Origin: an uncultured Caulobacter sp.
GTDB taxonomy: Bacteria > Pseudomonadota > Alphaproteobacteria > Caulobacterales > Caulobacteraceae
Length of the DNA stretch: 22,566 nt
NCBI GenBank assembly: GCA_937991555.1
Contig: CALKHU010000154.1
Span: forward strand, 1 to 22,566
Direction of reading: 5' to 3'
Both the position numbers and the translations under genes were made by a program. The notes under the pieces were generated by a model. The model did no database searches, was not told where the DNA came from, and saw only the letters and a program-made list of their open reading frames with translations. How positions within the stretch are numbered: the first letter of the stretch is position 1; every line of letters begins with the position of its first letter. Below are positions 6,429-13,679 of the stretch, one piece after another.

Positions 6429-7202
6429 TCATGTCCGCTCAATCACGAGCACCCGGCGCGCGGCGTCCAGCCGCACGGTCGCCGTCGCCGTCACGCCGCC
6501 GGCCAGCATGTGGCGCGTGATGCGCTCGAAGTGCTGGATGAACAGGGCCAGTTCGTCCCGCCGGCCGGCGGGGAGGGCGTCCTGAGGAAGCCCCAGGAGC
6601 GTCGCCTCCTGCTCGCAACGCCAGTCGAGAACCGTGGAGAATTCCGGCGCCGCCAGGTGGAGAACCGCGGAAAAACGCGCGAAGAATGCGGCGTAGCGGT
6701 CCGCCAGCATCGCGTTGGCCCGCCGCCGCCAGCGGCCGTCGCGGTCATGCTCCCGCTCAAGCGCGTTGACCGGGTCGGCAAGCGCCGCGTCGCCTTGGGC
6801 CGTTGCGCCCAGACACCATCCGTCCACCAGGATCACCCGCGCCTCGCCCTCGAAGCGCGCCGGCCGGGCCCGGTCGTCCGACAGCTTGTCGAAGCGCGGC
6901 AGGTCGGTCGCCCGTCCGGCCATCAGGTCATCGATGACTGCCTCGGCGAGGTCGAGGTCGTGCGTCCCGGGCGGCCCCCGCACCGCCAGCAGCGGGTGAA
7001 CGTCCGCAGCGAGCGCGGCGCGTTCCCGCCGGGTCAGGTAGACGTCGTCAAGCGAGAGTGCGACCCCGTCCAGGCGGTCGGCCGCCGCCCTGGCCAGGGT
7101 CGACTTGCCTGACCCCTGCGCGCCCGCAATGCCGATCAGCCGCGGCGCGCCGGCGCCGGCGGCGAGGCTTTCGATCAGGTCCAGCAGCGCAGTTTCGGTC
7201 AT
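6429..7202 (-). CDS. D-glycerate 3-kinase-like P-loop kinase
   Basis: The 257-residue product has a Walker A motif GAQGSGKST at residues 27-35, followed by SLDDVYLTR (about 49-57), RGPPGTHDLDL, LPRFDKLSDDR and the hydrophobic ILVDGWCLG strand. This order of motifs is that of the D-glycerate 3-kinase family (plant GLYK, yeast Tda10 and bacterial YggC-like proteins), distantly related to pantothenate and uridine kinases. The expected reaction is ATP-dependent phosphorylation of glycerate to 3-phosphoglycerate, but substrate cannot be proved from sequence. ATG 7202 is chosen because it directly precedes the family N-terminus; an upstream ATG at 7250 would overlap the CtrA-like site. It is divergent from fliQ and has no evident flagellar role. 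Confidence 0.82.
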   Translation of the reverse strand: MTETALLDLIESLAAGAGAPRLIGIAGAQGSGKSTLARAAADRLDGVALSLDDVYLTRRERAALAADVHPLLAVRGPPGTHDLDLAEAVIDDLMAGRATDLPRFDKLSDDRARPARFEGEARVILVDGWCLGATAQGDAALADPVNALEREHDRDGRWRRRANAMLADRYAAFFARFSAVLHLAAPEFSTVLDWRCEQEATLLGLPQDALPAGRRDELALFIQHFERITRHMLAGGVTATATVRLDAARRVLVIERT

Positions 7203-7231
7203 GCCCCAGACTCGGCCGCCCGGCGGCGTTC

Positions 7232-7247
7232 GTAAACCGGCATTAAC
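7232..7247 (+). promoter_or_regulatory. CtrA-like box upstream of fliQ-fliR-flhB-cckA
   Basis: GTAA (7232-7235), seven bases, TTAAC (7243-7247) matches the CtrA consensus TTAA-N7-TTAAC at all but the first base. It lies 53 bases before the fliQ ATG, at a suitable distance for a box overlapping the -35 region. The Caulobacter fliQR promoter is a classical CtrA-regulated class II promoter, which supports the assignment. It may also affect the divergent kinase gene. Confidence 0.7.
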
Positions 7248-7300
7248 CATATCGGGCGACGTTCCGGGGTGTCTTCCGCGATTCCCTGTGAGGCTTGTCC

Positions 7301-7564
7301 ATGAACGGCGCCGAAGTGCTCGACATCGGCCGCGACGCGATCTGGCTGACGCTGCAGCTCAGCGCGCCGGTGCTCATCGTCGGCCTGATCGTGGGCGTCG
7401 GCATCGGCCTGGTGCAGGCGCTGACGCAGATCCAGGAAGCGACTCTGGTCTATGCCCCCAAGATCGTGGCCATCTTCATCGCCCTGCTGGTCTTCCTGCC
7501 CCTCATGGGCGCCCTGATGGGCGGCTTCATGAACCAGATCGCCGCCCGCATCTCGGCGATGTGA
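7301..7564 (+). CDS. fliQ: Flagellar export gate protein FliQ
   Basis: FliQ is a two-helix inner-membrane subunit of the FliPQR export gate. The 87-residue product is close to the usual 89 and consists of two long hydrophobic hairpin segments (about residues 16-38 and 51-75). They are joined by the conserved polar loop QALTQIQEATLVYAPK, the family hallmark. ATG 7301 is used rather than the in-frame TTG two codons upstream. It heads a compact run: seven bases separate it from fliR, and fliR, flhB and cckA follow with gaps of 0-12 bases. Confidence 0.97.
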   Translation: MNGAEVLDIGRDAIWLTLQLSAPVLIVGLIVGVGIGLVQALTQIQEATLVYAPKIVAIFIALLVFLPLMGALMGGFMNQIAARISAM

Positions 7565-7571
7565 GGCCAGG

Positions 7572-8324
7572 GTGGAGGCCTACGCCACCGCAGCCCAGGT
7601 CTACGCCGCCGGCCTGGTGTTCGCCCGGGTCGGGGCGATGGTCATGCTGGTGCCGGGACTCGGCGACGCCAGCGTGCCGCCGCGCATCCGTCTGTCGTTC
7701 GCCCTGCTGATGTCCCTGGTCCTGACGCCGCTGGTGGCGCCGAATGTCGCCGTGCCCGGGCAGGTCAGCGGCGTCGCCGCCGAGGTTATCCGCGAGACCC
7801 TCATCGGCCTGATGATCGGCGCCATCCTGCGCATGACGCTGAACGCCCTGGCCGTGGCTGGGGAGGTCGTCGCCATCCAGACCACGCTGGGTTTCGCCCA
7901 GACGGCGAGCCCCAGCCAGGCGCAGCCCAGCGCGACCCTGTCGACCTTTCTGAACCTCATCGGCGTCACCCTGGTGATGACGACCGACCTGCATCACCTG
8001 TTCTTCGGGGCGATGGTCCAGTCGTTCGAGCTGTTCCCCTTCACCCGCACGCCGCCGGTCGCCGACGCGGCCACCCTGGCGGTGCAAACCTTCGCCGGCT
8101 CCTTCGCGCTGGGCATCCAGCTGTCAGCCCCGGTGATCGTCTTCTCGCTCGTCTTCAACATCGCCACCGGTCTGGTCGGGCGGGTGATGCCGCAGTTCCA
8201 GATCTTCTTCGTGGCGTCGCCGCTGGCCGTGATCTTCGGCCTGTCCATCTTCGCGCTCAGTCTGGGCCTGATCGGCATGGTCTGGGTCTCGCGCTTCCGC
8301 GAGGTGCTGGAGGTCTTCAGCTAG
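7572..8324 (+). CDS. fliR: Flagellar export gate protein FliR
   Basis: FliR completes the FliP-FliQ-FliR export gate in the inner membrane. The 250-residue product has about six hydrophobic segments and family features such as FARVGAMVMLVPGLGDASVPPRIRL near the N-terminus, ETLIGLMIGAI in the middle, and the C-terminal ATGLVGRVMPQFQIFFVASPLAVIFGL block. It starts at GTG 7572 after a GAGGCCAGG stretch that overlaps the fliQ stop. Its TAG stop abuts the flhB ATG with no spacer, so translation is coupled. Confidence 0.97.
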   Translation: MEAYATAAQVYAAGLVFARVGAMVMLVPGLGDASVPPRIRLSFALLMSLVLTPLVAPNVAVPGQVSGVAAEVIRETLIGLMIGAILRMTLNALAVAGEVVAIQTTLGFAQTASPSQAQPSATLSTFLNLIGVTLVMTTDLHHLFFGAMVQSFELFPFTRTPPVADAATLAVQTFAGSFALGIQLSAPVIVFSLVFNIATGLVGRVMPQFQIFFVASPLAVIFGLSIFALSLGLIGMVWVSRFREVLEVFS

Positions 8325-9413
8325 ATGGCCGAAGACGCCGCCTCCAAGACAGAAGAGCCGACACCCAAGAAGCTCGAGGACGCGCGCCGCAAGGGCGACG
8401 TCGCCAAGTCGCTCGACATCCCCCAGCTCGCGTCGCTGGCCGCCGCCTTCGGCGTGCTCGCAATCGGCGGCGGCTGGTTCCTGCGCGACATGGCCATGGC
8501 CTTGCTGCCGTTCGTGGCGCACCCCGAGGACATCGACCTCTCGGGCCCGGGCGCGATGGTGGTCGCCGAGCAGGCCGGCGTGGCCGCGGCCCCGATCCTG
8601 ATCGTCGTGCTCGGAGCGGCGGCCCTGGCGGGCGTCGCCGGCCATGTGATGCAGTCCGGCCTGATGATGACCGGCGAAAAGCTCAAGCCGGACATGAAGA
8701 AGATCTCGCCGCTCGAGGGGTTCAAGCGGATCTTCGGCCTCGACGGCCTGTTCCAGTTCCTGAAGTCAGTGGTCAAGATCGTGGTCACCGGCTGGGTCGC
8801 CTGGATCGTGCTGCGGCCGCGGGCGGCCGAGCTGGGCGCCCTGGCCAGCATGGAGCCGGCCGCGATCCTGCCGCTGAGCGGCGACCTGCTGAGGGCGCTG
8901 TTCTACGCCGTGCTCGCCTTCCTTGTGACGACCGCGGGCCTGGACTGGTTCTGGCAGCGCCAGCGCTTCCTGGCCCGGATGCGGATGAGTCGCGAGGAGC
9001 TCAAGGAAGAGTTCAAGCAGTCGGACGGCGACCCGCATGTGAAGGCCAAGCAGAAGCAGATCCGCTTCGAGCGGTCCCGCCGGCGGATGATGCAGAACGT
9101 GCCCAACGCCACGGTGGTGATCATGAACCCCACCCACTACGCCGTGGCGCTGCGCTACGAACCGGGGGAGACGGCCGCGCCGGAGTGCGTCGCCAAGGGG
9201 CTGGACGACCTGGCGCTGCGCATCCGCGCCCTCGCCGAGGAGAGCGACGTGCCCGTCATCGAGGATCCTCCGCTGGCCCGGGCGCTGTACGCGTCGGTCG
9301 AGGTCGACGAGCAGATCCCTGAGACCCACTTCGAGGCCGTCGCGAAGATTATCGGCTTCGTCATGAGCGCGGCCCAGCGCCGCGCAGCCGCCCCGCGCGC
9401 GCGGCCGCTTTAG
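8325..9413 (+). CDS. flhB: Flagellar export switch protein FlhB
   Basis: FlhB controls the switch of export specificity from rod/hook to filament substrates. The 362-residue product begins with the conserved KTEEPTPKKLEDARRKG segment (residues 8-24). It has four membrane segments (about 32-60, 80-108, 140-163 and 185-208), a charged linker, and the cytoplasmic domain with the self-cleavage motif NPTH at 268-271 in the context VVIMNPTHYAVALRY. All residues needed for autocleavage between Asn and Pro are present. The start abuts the fliR stop; cckA follows after 12 bases. Confidence 0.98.
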   Translation: MAEDAASKTEEPTPKKLEDARRKGDVAKSLDIPQLASLAAAFGVLAIGGGWFLRDMAMALLPFVAHPEDIDLSGPGAMVVAEQAGVAAAPILIVVLGAAALAGVAGHVMQSGLMMTGEKLKPDMKKISPLEGFKRIFGLDGLFQFLKSVVKIVVTGWVAWIVLRPRAAELGALASMEPAAILPLSGDLLRALFYAVLAFLVTTAGLDWFWQRQRFLARMRMSREELKEEFKQSDGDPHVKAKQKQIRFERSRRRMMQNVPNATVVIMNPTHYAVALRYEPGETAAPECVAKGLDDLALRIRALAEESDVPVIEDPPLARALYASVEVDEQIPETHFEAVAKIIGFVMSAAQRRAAAPRARPL

Positions 9414-9425
9414 CGAGTAGGATCA

Positions 9426-11546
9426 ATGCGTGATTCGTCCGGAACACCGGCAGGCCTGATGGCGGAACCGACGCCGACCGAGCCGCAGGAGCGGCGCTTC
9501 GACCCGCTGGTCTGGGCGGCCGGAGGCCTGTTTCTGCTCGCCATCGCCTTCGGCAGCGCGCCCGCATGGCGCGCCGGACCGGACACGCTCGCCGGACTGC
9601 TGCTCCTCGTCGGCCTCGCCGGCGTCGCCCTGCTCGGCCTCATGGCCTTCCGCGGCGTGTCGGCGCCGATCGACGTCGAGGACGACGGGGCGGAGTCCTT
9701 CATCGAAGCCCTGCCCGAGGCGTCGGCTATCGCCGGCGCGGATGGCCGGGTAATCGCCGCCAACGGGCCGTGGCGCGCCGCCCTGGGCGCCATGAAGCGG
9801 CTGCCGCGCAACGGTCACGCCGCGCCTGGGCTGTTCGCGGCCCTGGCGAAGGCCCGCAAGGGCGAGGTGGCCCGGGCGTCCGTCCGCGTCGCGCTGGAGG
9901 AGTGGCCGCTCACCGTGGCTCAGCTCGGCTCCGGCCGGTTCCTGCTGCGCCTCGACGCCAGCGCCAAGGAACCGCTACGCCTCACCGCCGACACCGTGGC
10001 GACCGAGGCGGCCCAGCCGCCGGCCATCGCGCGCGGCCCCCTCCGGCTGCACAGCATGGCCGCGGCCTCGCCGTTCGGCGCCGCCATGCTGGAAGGCGAG
10101 GAGGTCTTCGGCGCGACGATCGTCGAGGCCAACGCGGCCCTCACCGACATGACGGCGGGCAAGGCGGCCGCGGGCCTCGCCTTCGGAGACCTTATCGATC
10201 CCGGCTCGCGTATCGACGCCGGCTTCGGCGCGGCCGAGGGCCGGGCCGGCCCGATCGAGGTGCGGCTGGCCCACGACCCTTCGCGCATCGCCCACCTTTA
10301 CCTCGCCCGCGTCGATACCCGCCTGACCGCCTACCTGGTCGACGTGACCGAGCAGAAGCAGATCGAGCTCCAGCTGGCGCAGAGCCAGAAGATGCAGGCC
10401 ATCGGTCAGCTGGCCGCCGGCATCGCCCACGACTTCAACAACCTGCTGACCGCCATCCAGCTGCGTCTCGACGAGCTGCTTGAACGGCACCCGCTGGGTG
10501 ATCCCAGCTACGGCGACCTGAGCTCGATCAAGGGCACCGCCGCCCGCGCCGCCGATCTGGTGCGCAAGCTGAAGACCTACAGCCGCCAGGAGACCCTGCA
10601 GCGCGAGATCCTCGACCTCGGCGAGACCATCAGCGACTTCGAGGTCCTGCTGCGCCGGCTGCTGCGCGAAAACGTCCGGCTCGAGACCGACTACGGCCGC
10701 AACCTACCGCTGGTGAAGGTCGACAAGGGCCAGCTCGAGATCGCGGTCATGAACCTGACGCTCAACGCCCAGGACGCCCTGATCTCGGCCAAGGGCGGCG
10801 GCACGATCCGTCTCCGCACGGCCCGGGTGGCCTCGCAGGAGGCCTCCGCCCTCGGCTACGCGGGCGCGCCGATAGGCGACCTGGCGATGATCGAGGTCCG
10901 CGACGACGGCCCCGGCATCCCTGCAGACGTGCTGTCCAAGATCTTCGATCCGTTCTTCACCACAAAGCCGGTGGGAGAGGGCACGGGCCTCGGGCTCGCT
11001 CAGGTCTATGGCATCGTGAAGCAGTCCGACGGCTGGATCCATGTCGAGAGTCCGGCCGGCGAGGGGGCGACCTTCCGCATCTTCCTGCCGGTCCAGGCTG
11101 CGGCGCCCGCCAGGCCCGCGCCGCAGCCGGTCGCCACGCTGGCGAGGCCGCGGGCCGCCCGCGACCTCTCGGGCGTGGGACGCATCCTGTTCGTCGAGGA
11201 CGAGGAATCCGTGCGCGGCATCGCCGCCAGCCTGCTGCGCAAGCGCGGCTACGAGGTCATCGAGGCCGGCGACGGCGAGGAGGCCCTGGTCCTGGCCGAG
11301 GAGAACGCGGGCAAGATCGACCTGCTGATCAGCGACGTGATGATGCCTGGCATGGACGGCCCGACGCTGCTCAAGAAGGCGCGTCACCACCTGGGCGACG
11401 CCCCGGTCATGTTCATCAGCGGCTATGCAGAGGCGGAGTTCTCCGACCTGCTAGAGGGAGAGACCGGCGTGTCCTTCCTGCCCAAGCCCCTCGACATCAA
11501 GACCCTCGCCGAGCGCGTGAAGCAGCAGCTCCAGGCCGCGGCCTGA
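9426..11546 (+). CDS. cckA: Hybrid histidine kinase CckA
   Basis: CckA is the membrane hybrid kinase that sends phosphate through ChpT to the cell-cycle regulators CtrA and CpdR, and acts as phosphatase at other stages. The 706-residue product (C. crescentus CckA is about 690) has two membrane helices (about 27-46 and 53-75) and two PAS-like regions (about 90-185 and 200-315). The phosphorylated His335 lies in the H-box GIAHDFNNLL. The ATPase domain has the N-box NLTLNAQDAL, DDGPGIP, FDPFFTTK and GTGLGLAQVYG. A Pro/Ala linker leads to a receiver domain with acidic pocket VEDEES, phospho-acceptor Asp637 in SDVMMPGMDG and Lys in FLPKPLD. It follows flhB by 12 bases. An alternative start at ATG 9459 would drop 11 residues. 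Confidence 0.95.
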   Translation: MRDSSGTPAGLMAEPTPTEPQERRFDPLVWAAGGLFLLAIAFGSAPAWRAGPDTLAGLLLLVGLAGVALLGLMAFRGVSAPIDVEDDGAESFIEALPEASAIAGADGRVIAANGPWRAALGAMKRLPRNGHAAPGLFAALAKARKGEVARASVRVALEEWPLTVAQLGSGRFLLRLDASAKEPLRLTADTVATEAAQPPAIARGPLRLHSMAAASPFGAAMLEGEEVFGATIVEANAALTDMTAGKAAAGLAFGDLIDPGSRIDAGFGAAEGRAGPIEVRLAHDPSRIAHLYLARVDTRLTAYLVDVTEQKQIELQLAQSQKMQAIGQLAAGIAHDFNNLLTAIQLRLDELLERHPLGDPSYGDLSSIKGTAARAADLVRKLKTYSRQETLQREILDLGETISDFEVLLRRLLRENVRLETDYGRNLPLVKVDKGQLEIAVMNLTLNAQDALISAKGGGTIRLRTARVASQEASALGYAGAPIGDLAMIEVRDDGPGIPADVLSKIFDPFFTTKPVGEGTGLGLAQVYGIVKQSDGWIHVESPAGEGATFRIFLPVQAAAPARPAPQPVATLARPRAARDLSGVGRILFVEDEESVRGIAASLLRKRGYEVIEAGDGEEALVLAEENAGKIDLLISDVMMPGMDGPTLLKKARHHLGDAPVMFISGYAEAEFSDLLEGETGVSFLPKPLDIKTLAERVKQQLQAAA

Positions 11547-11799
11547 GGGGAGACTTCTCCTGCAACGCCGCAGGTCGCGCTTACCCATTTTGGGGGTGCG
11601 ACAAATTGGACATGCGAGCCGTCGCGCGAGACAACCACATTTACTTCTTGGTAACCCTCATAGATAGATGGCGCCGGAGAGCGGCGTTCTTCGACGAGAT
11701 GCTGGCCTAACAGAACTCGCCTCCGCTGGCGAGGTTTCGTCCGTTTGTGCCTGCCTCGACTTCAGTATTCAGTTTGCCGACGGAAGAGGGGGATTTTCC
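11547..11799 (+). promoter_or_regulatory. AT-richer promoter and leader region of the RTX gene
   Basis: The 253 bases between cckA and the RTX gene are visibly richer in A+T (about 11578-11667) than the surroundings, as expected of a promoter. TTTA-N7-GTAAC at 11640-11655 resembles a degenerate CtrA box. CTCGCC/GGCGAG at 11716-11733 can form a 6-base-pair hairpin with a 6-base loop in the likely leader. A small dyad GGAGA/TCTCC directly behind cckA has no T-tract. An in-frame ATG at 11668 extends the RTX frame, but the strong ribosome site lies before ATG 11800, so I treat this stretch as non-coding. Confidence 0.4.
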
Positions 11800-13524
11800 A
11801 TGGCTGTCATTACGGGCACTCCGATTGGCGATATTCTTGATGGCACGCCGGTTGCCGACGTCATCAGCGGCCTCGACGGCGGCGACACGCTCAACGGACT
11901 TGGCGGTGACGATACGCTGATCGGCGGGACCGGCGCCGATACCCTGGACGGCGGTACCGGCAACGACACGATGAACGGCGGCGCCGGAAACGACACCTAT
12001 ATCGTCGACAGCGTCAACGACGTGACCAGCGAACTGGGCGGCAACGGTGTAGACACCGTGATCTCCTCCGTCAGCTGGACCCTGGCGACCAGCTTCGAGA
12101 ACCTGACGCTGGCCGAGAGCGGCGGCGCCATCAGCGGCACCGGCAACGGATCGCACAACACCATCACCGGCAACTCCAGCGCGAACACGCTGTCGGGCCT
12201 GACCGGCAATGACATCCTCTACGGCATGGCAGGCGACGACACGCTTCTCGGCGGGTCGGGCACGGACACCCTCTACGGCGGCCTCGGCGCCGACACGCTG
12301 AACGGCGGCCTCGGCGCCGACACCATGTACGGCGCGCAGGGCAACGACACCTACTACGTCGACGACGCCGGCGACGTGACCGACGAAACGGGCGGCAACG
12401 GCACCGACACCGTGGTGGCGACGCTGTCGTGGACCCTGGCGTCCGGTGTCGAAAACCTGATCCTCGATGGCGGCCATCCGATCAATGGCTTCGGCAACGG
12501 TTGGGACAACGTCATCACCGGCAACGAGGCTGCGAACACCATCGAAGGCTACGCGGGTAGCGACACCCTGAACGGCCTGGGTGGCGCTGACTCCATCTAC
12601 GGCGGGTCCGGAAACGACACCATCGATGGCGGCGAGGGCGACGACCTCCTCAATGGCGGCCTCCAGGACGACACCCTGACCGGTGGTCTGGGCAGCGATT
12701 CGCTCTACGGCGAAGCCGGCGTGGACACCCTCTACGGCGGACGTGAAGGGGACATTCTCGACGGCGGCGCCGGCGCCGATATCATGTACGGCCAGCAGGG
12801 CGACGACACCTACATCGTCGACGATGCGGGCGACGTCACCAGCGAGCTCGGCGGCAACGGGATCGATACCGTGCTGTCGCATATCAGCTGGACGCTGGCC
12901 GCCAGCACCGAGAACCTGACGCTGTACAACGACGCCGGCGCCGCCAGCGGCATCGGTAACGGCTGGGATAACGTCATCATCGGCAACACCAGCGCCAACT
13001 ACCTCTACGGCGCCGCAGGGACCGACGAGCTTTCGGGCCTGGACGGGGCCGACACCCTGGATGGCGGCTCGGGTAACGACACCCTCAGCGGCGGGAACGG
13101 AAACGACTCGCTGAACGGCGGCCTGCAGGACGACGTACTCTCCGGCGACGCCGGCAGCGACACGCTGGCCGGGGATGCCGGCGCCGACCGCTTCCAGTTC
13201 AGCGGCCTCGACATCTCGGCGGGTTCCGCCGAGACGGACACCATCGTCGATCTGAGCTTCGCGGCCGGCGACATCATCGACCTGTCGGGAATCGACGCCG
13301 ACTCGACGACGGGTGGCGACCAGGCCTTCTCGTTCGTGGCCGCCTTCACCGGCGTCGCCGGGCAGGCGACGCTGACCTTCGCGGCGGGCGTGACGACTCT
13401 GGCGGTGGACACGGACGGCGACGGCGACGCGGACTTCATGGTGGCCATCAACGGGGACGTTACCGGCACGACGGGCAACCTCTACACCGGCGGCGCCGAC
13501 ACGGATGGTGGCTGGATTCTCTAG
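11800..13524 (+). CDS. RTX calcium-binding protein, probable type I secretion substrate
   Basis: The 574-residue product is almost entirely glycine/aspartate nonapeptide repeats of the GGxGxDxLx type, which bind Ca2+ in a beta-roll after secretion. These alternate with three copies of a longer module containing NDTYxVDxxxDVTxExGGNGxDTVxxxxSWTLAxxxENLxL, starting at bases 11989, 12343 and 12802. The last ~100 residues (ADRFQFSG, TDTIVDLSFAAGDIIDLSGID, DTDGDGDADFM, ending in GGWIL) resemble the serralysin-type C-terminal domain that carries the uncleaved type I secretion signal. There is no N-terminal signal peptide and no enzyme domain. ATG 11800 is preceded by AGAGGGGG at a good distance. No ABC exporter genes lie nearby. 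A surface, S-layer-like or matrix role is plausible but unproved. Confidence 0.9.
   Translation: MAVITGTPIGDILDGTPVADVISGLDGGDTLNGLGGDDTLIGGTGADTLDGGTGNDTMNGGAGNDTYIVDSVNDVTSELGGNGVDTVISSVSWTLATSFENLTLAESGGAISGTGNGSHNTITGNSSANTLSGLTGNDILYGMAGDDTLLGGSGTDTLYGGLGADTLNGGLGADTMYGAQGNDTYYVDDAGDVTDETGGNGTDTVVATLSWTLASGVENLILDGGHPINGFGNGWDNVITGNEAANTIEGYAGSDTLNGLGGADSIYGGSGNDTIDGGEGDDLLNGGLQDDTLTGGLGSDSLYGEAGVDTLYGGREGDILDGGAGADIMYGQQGDDTYIVDDAGDVTSELGGNGIDTVLSHISWTLAASTENLTLYNDAGAASGIGNGWDNVIIGNTSANYLYGAAGTDELSGLDGADTLDGGSGNDTLSGGNGNDSLNGGLQDDVLSGDAGSDTLAGDAGADRFQFSGLDISAGSAETDTIVDLSFAAGDIIDLSGIDADSTTGGDQAFSFVAAFTGVAGQATLTFAAGVTTLAVDTDGDGDADFMVAINGDVTGTTGNLYTGGADTDGGWIL
12275..12323 (+). repeat. Perfect tandem copy of one RTX nonapeptide unit
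   Basis: A 22-base stretch, ACGGCGGCCTCGGCGCCGAC plus AC, occurs at 12275-12296 and again at 12302-12323, exactly 27 bases (nine codons) apart. The identity at synonymous positions suggests a recent duplication of one RTX unit inside the gene. Confidence 0.75.
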
Positions 13525-13549
13525 CCCTCGACCAAACCTGAACCTGATG

Positions 13550-13579
13550 ATCCCCGGGGTCCTGGCCCCGGGGATTTTT
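13550..13579 (+). terminator. Rho-independent terminator of the RTX gene
   Basis: ATCCCCGGGG (13550-13559) pairs with CCCCGGGGAT (13566-13575) around TCCTGG, followed directly by a run of T (13575-13579). It begins 25 bases after the RTX stop codon. This is the clearest terminator of the window. Confidence 0.92.
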
Positions 13580-13679
13580 CGTTGCGCGGGGTGCATTACG
13601 CGGAATTAACTGCCGCGGGACGAGCGGGACGCCTACGCCTTCGCTCAAAGGACCGATGTGTCCGGGGAAGGATCCGCCC

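Noticed and set aside
11707..13596. 629-codon leftward open frame covering the whole RTX gene
   Set aside because: The antisense of regular Gly/Asp repeats in GC-rich DNA is naturally free of stops; it gives Val/Gly/Ala-rich sequence with no domain.
13595..13610. CtrA-like ATTA-N7-TTAAC before the DUF885 gene
   Set aside because: Only the right half-site is good; the left half matches at two of four bases.
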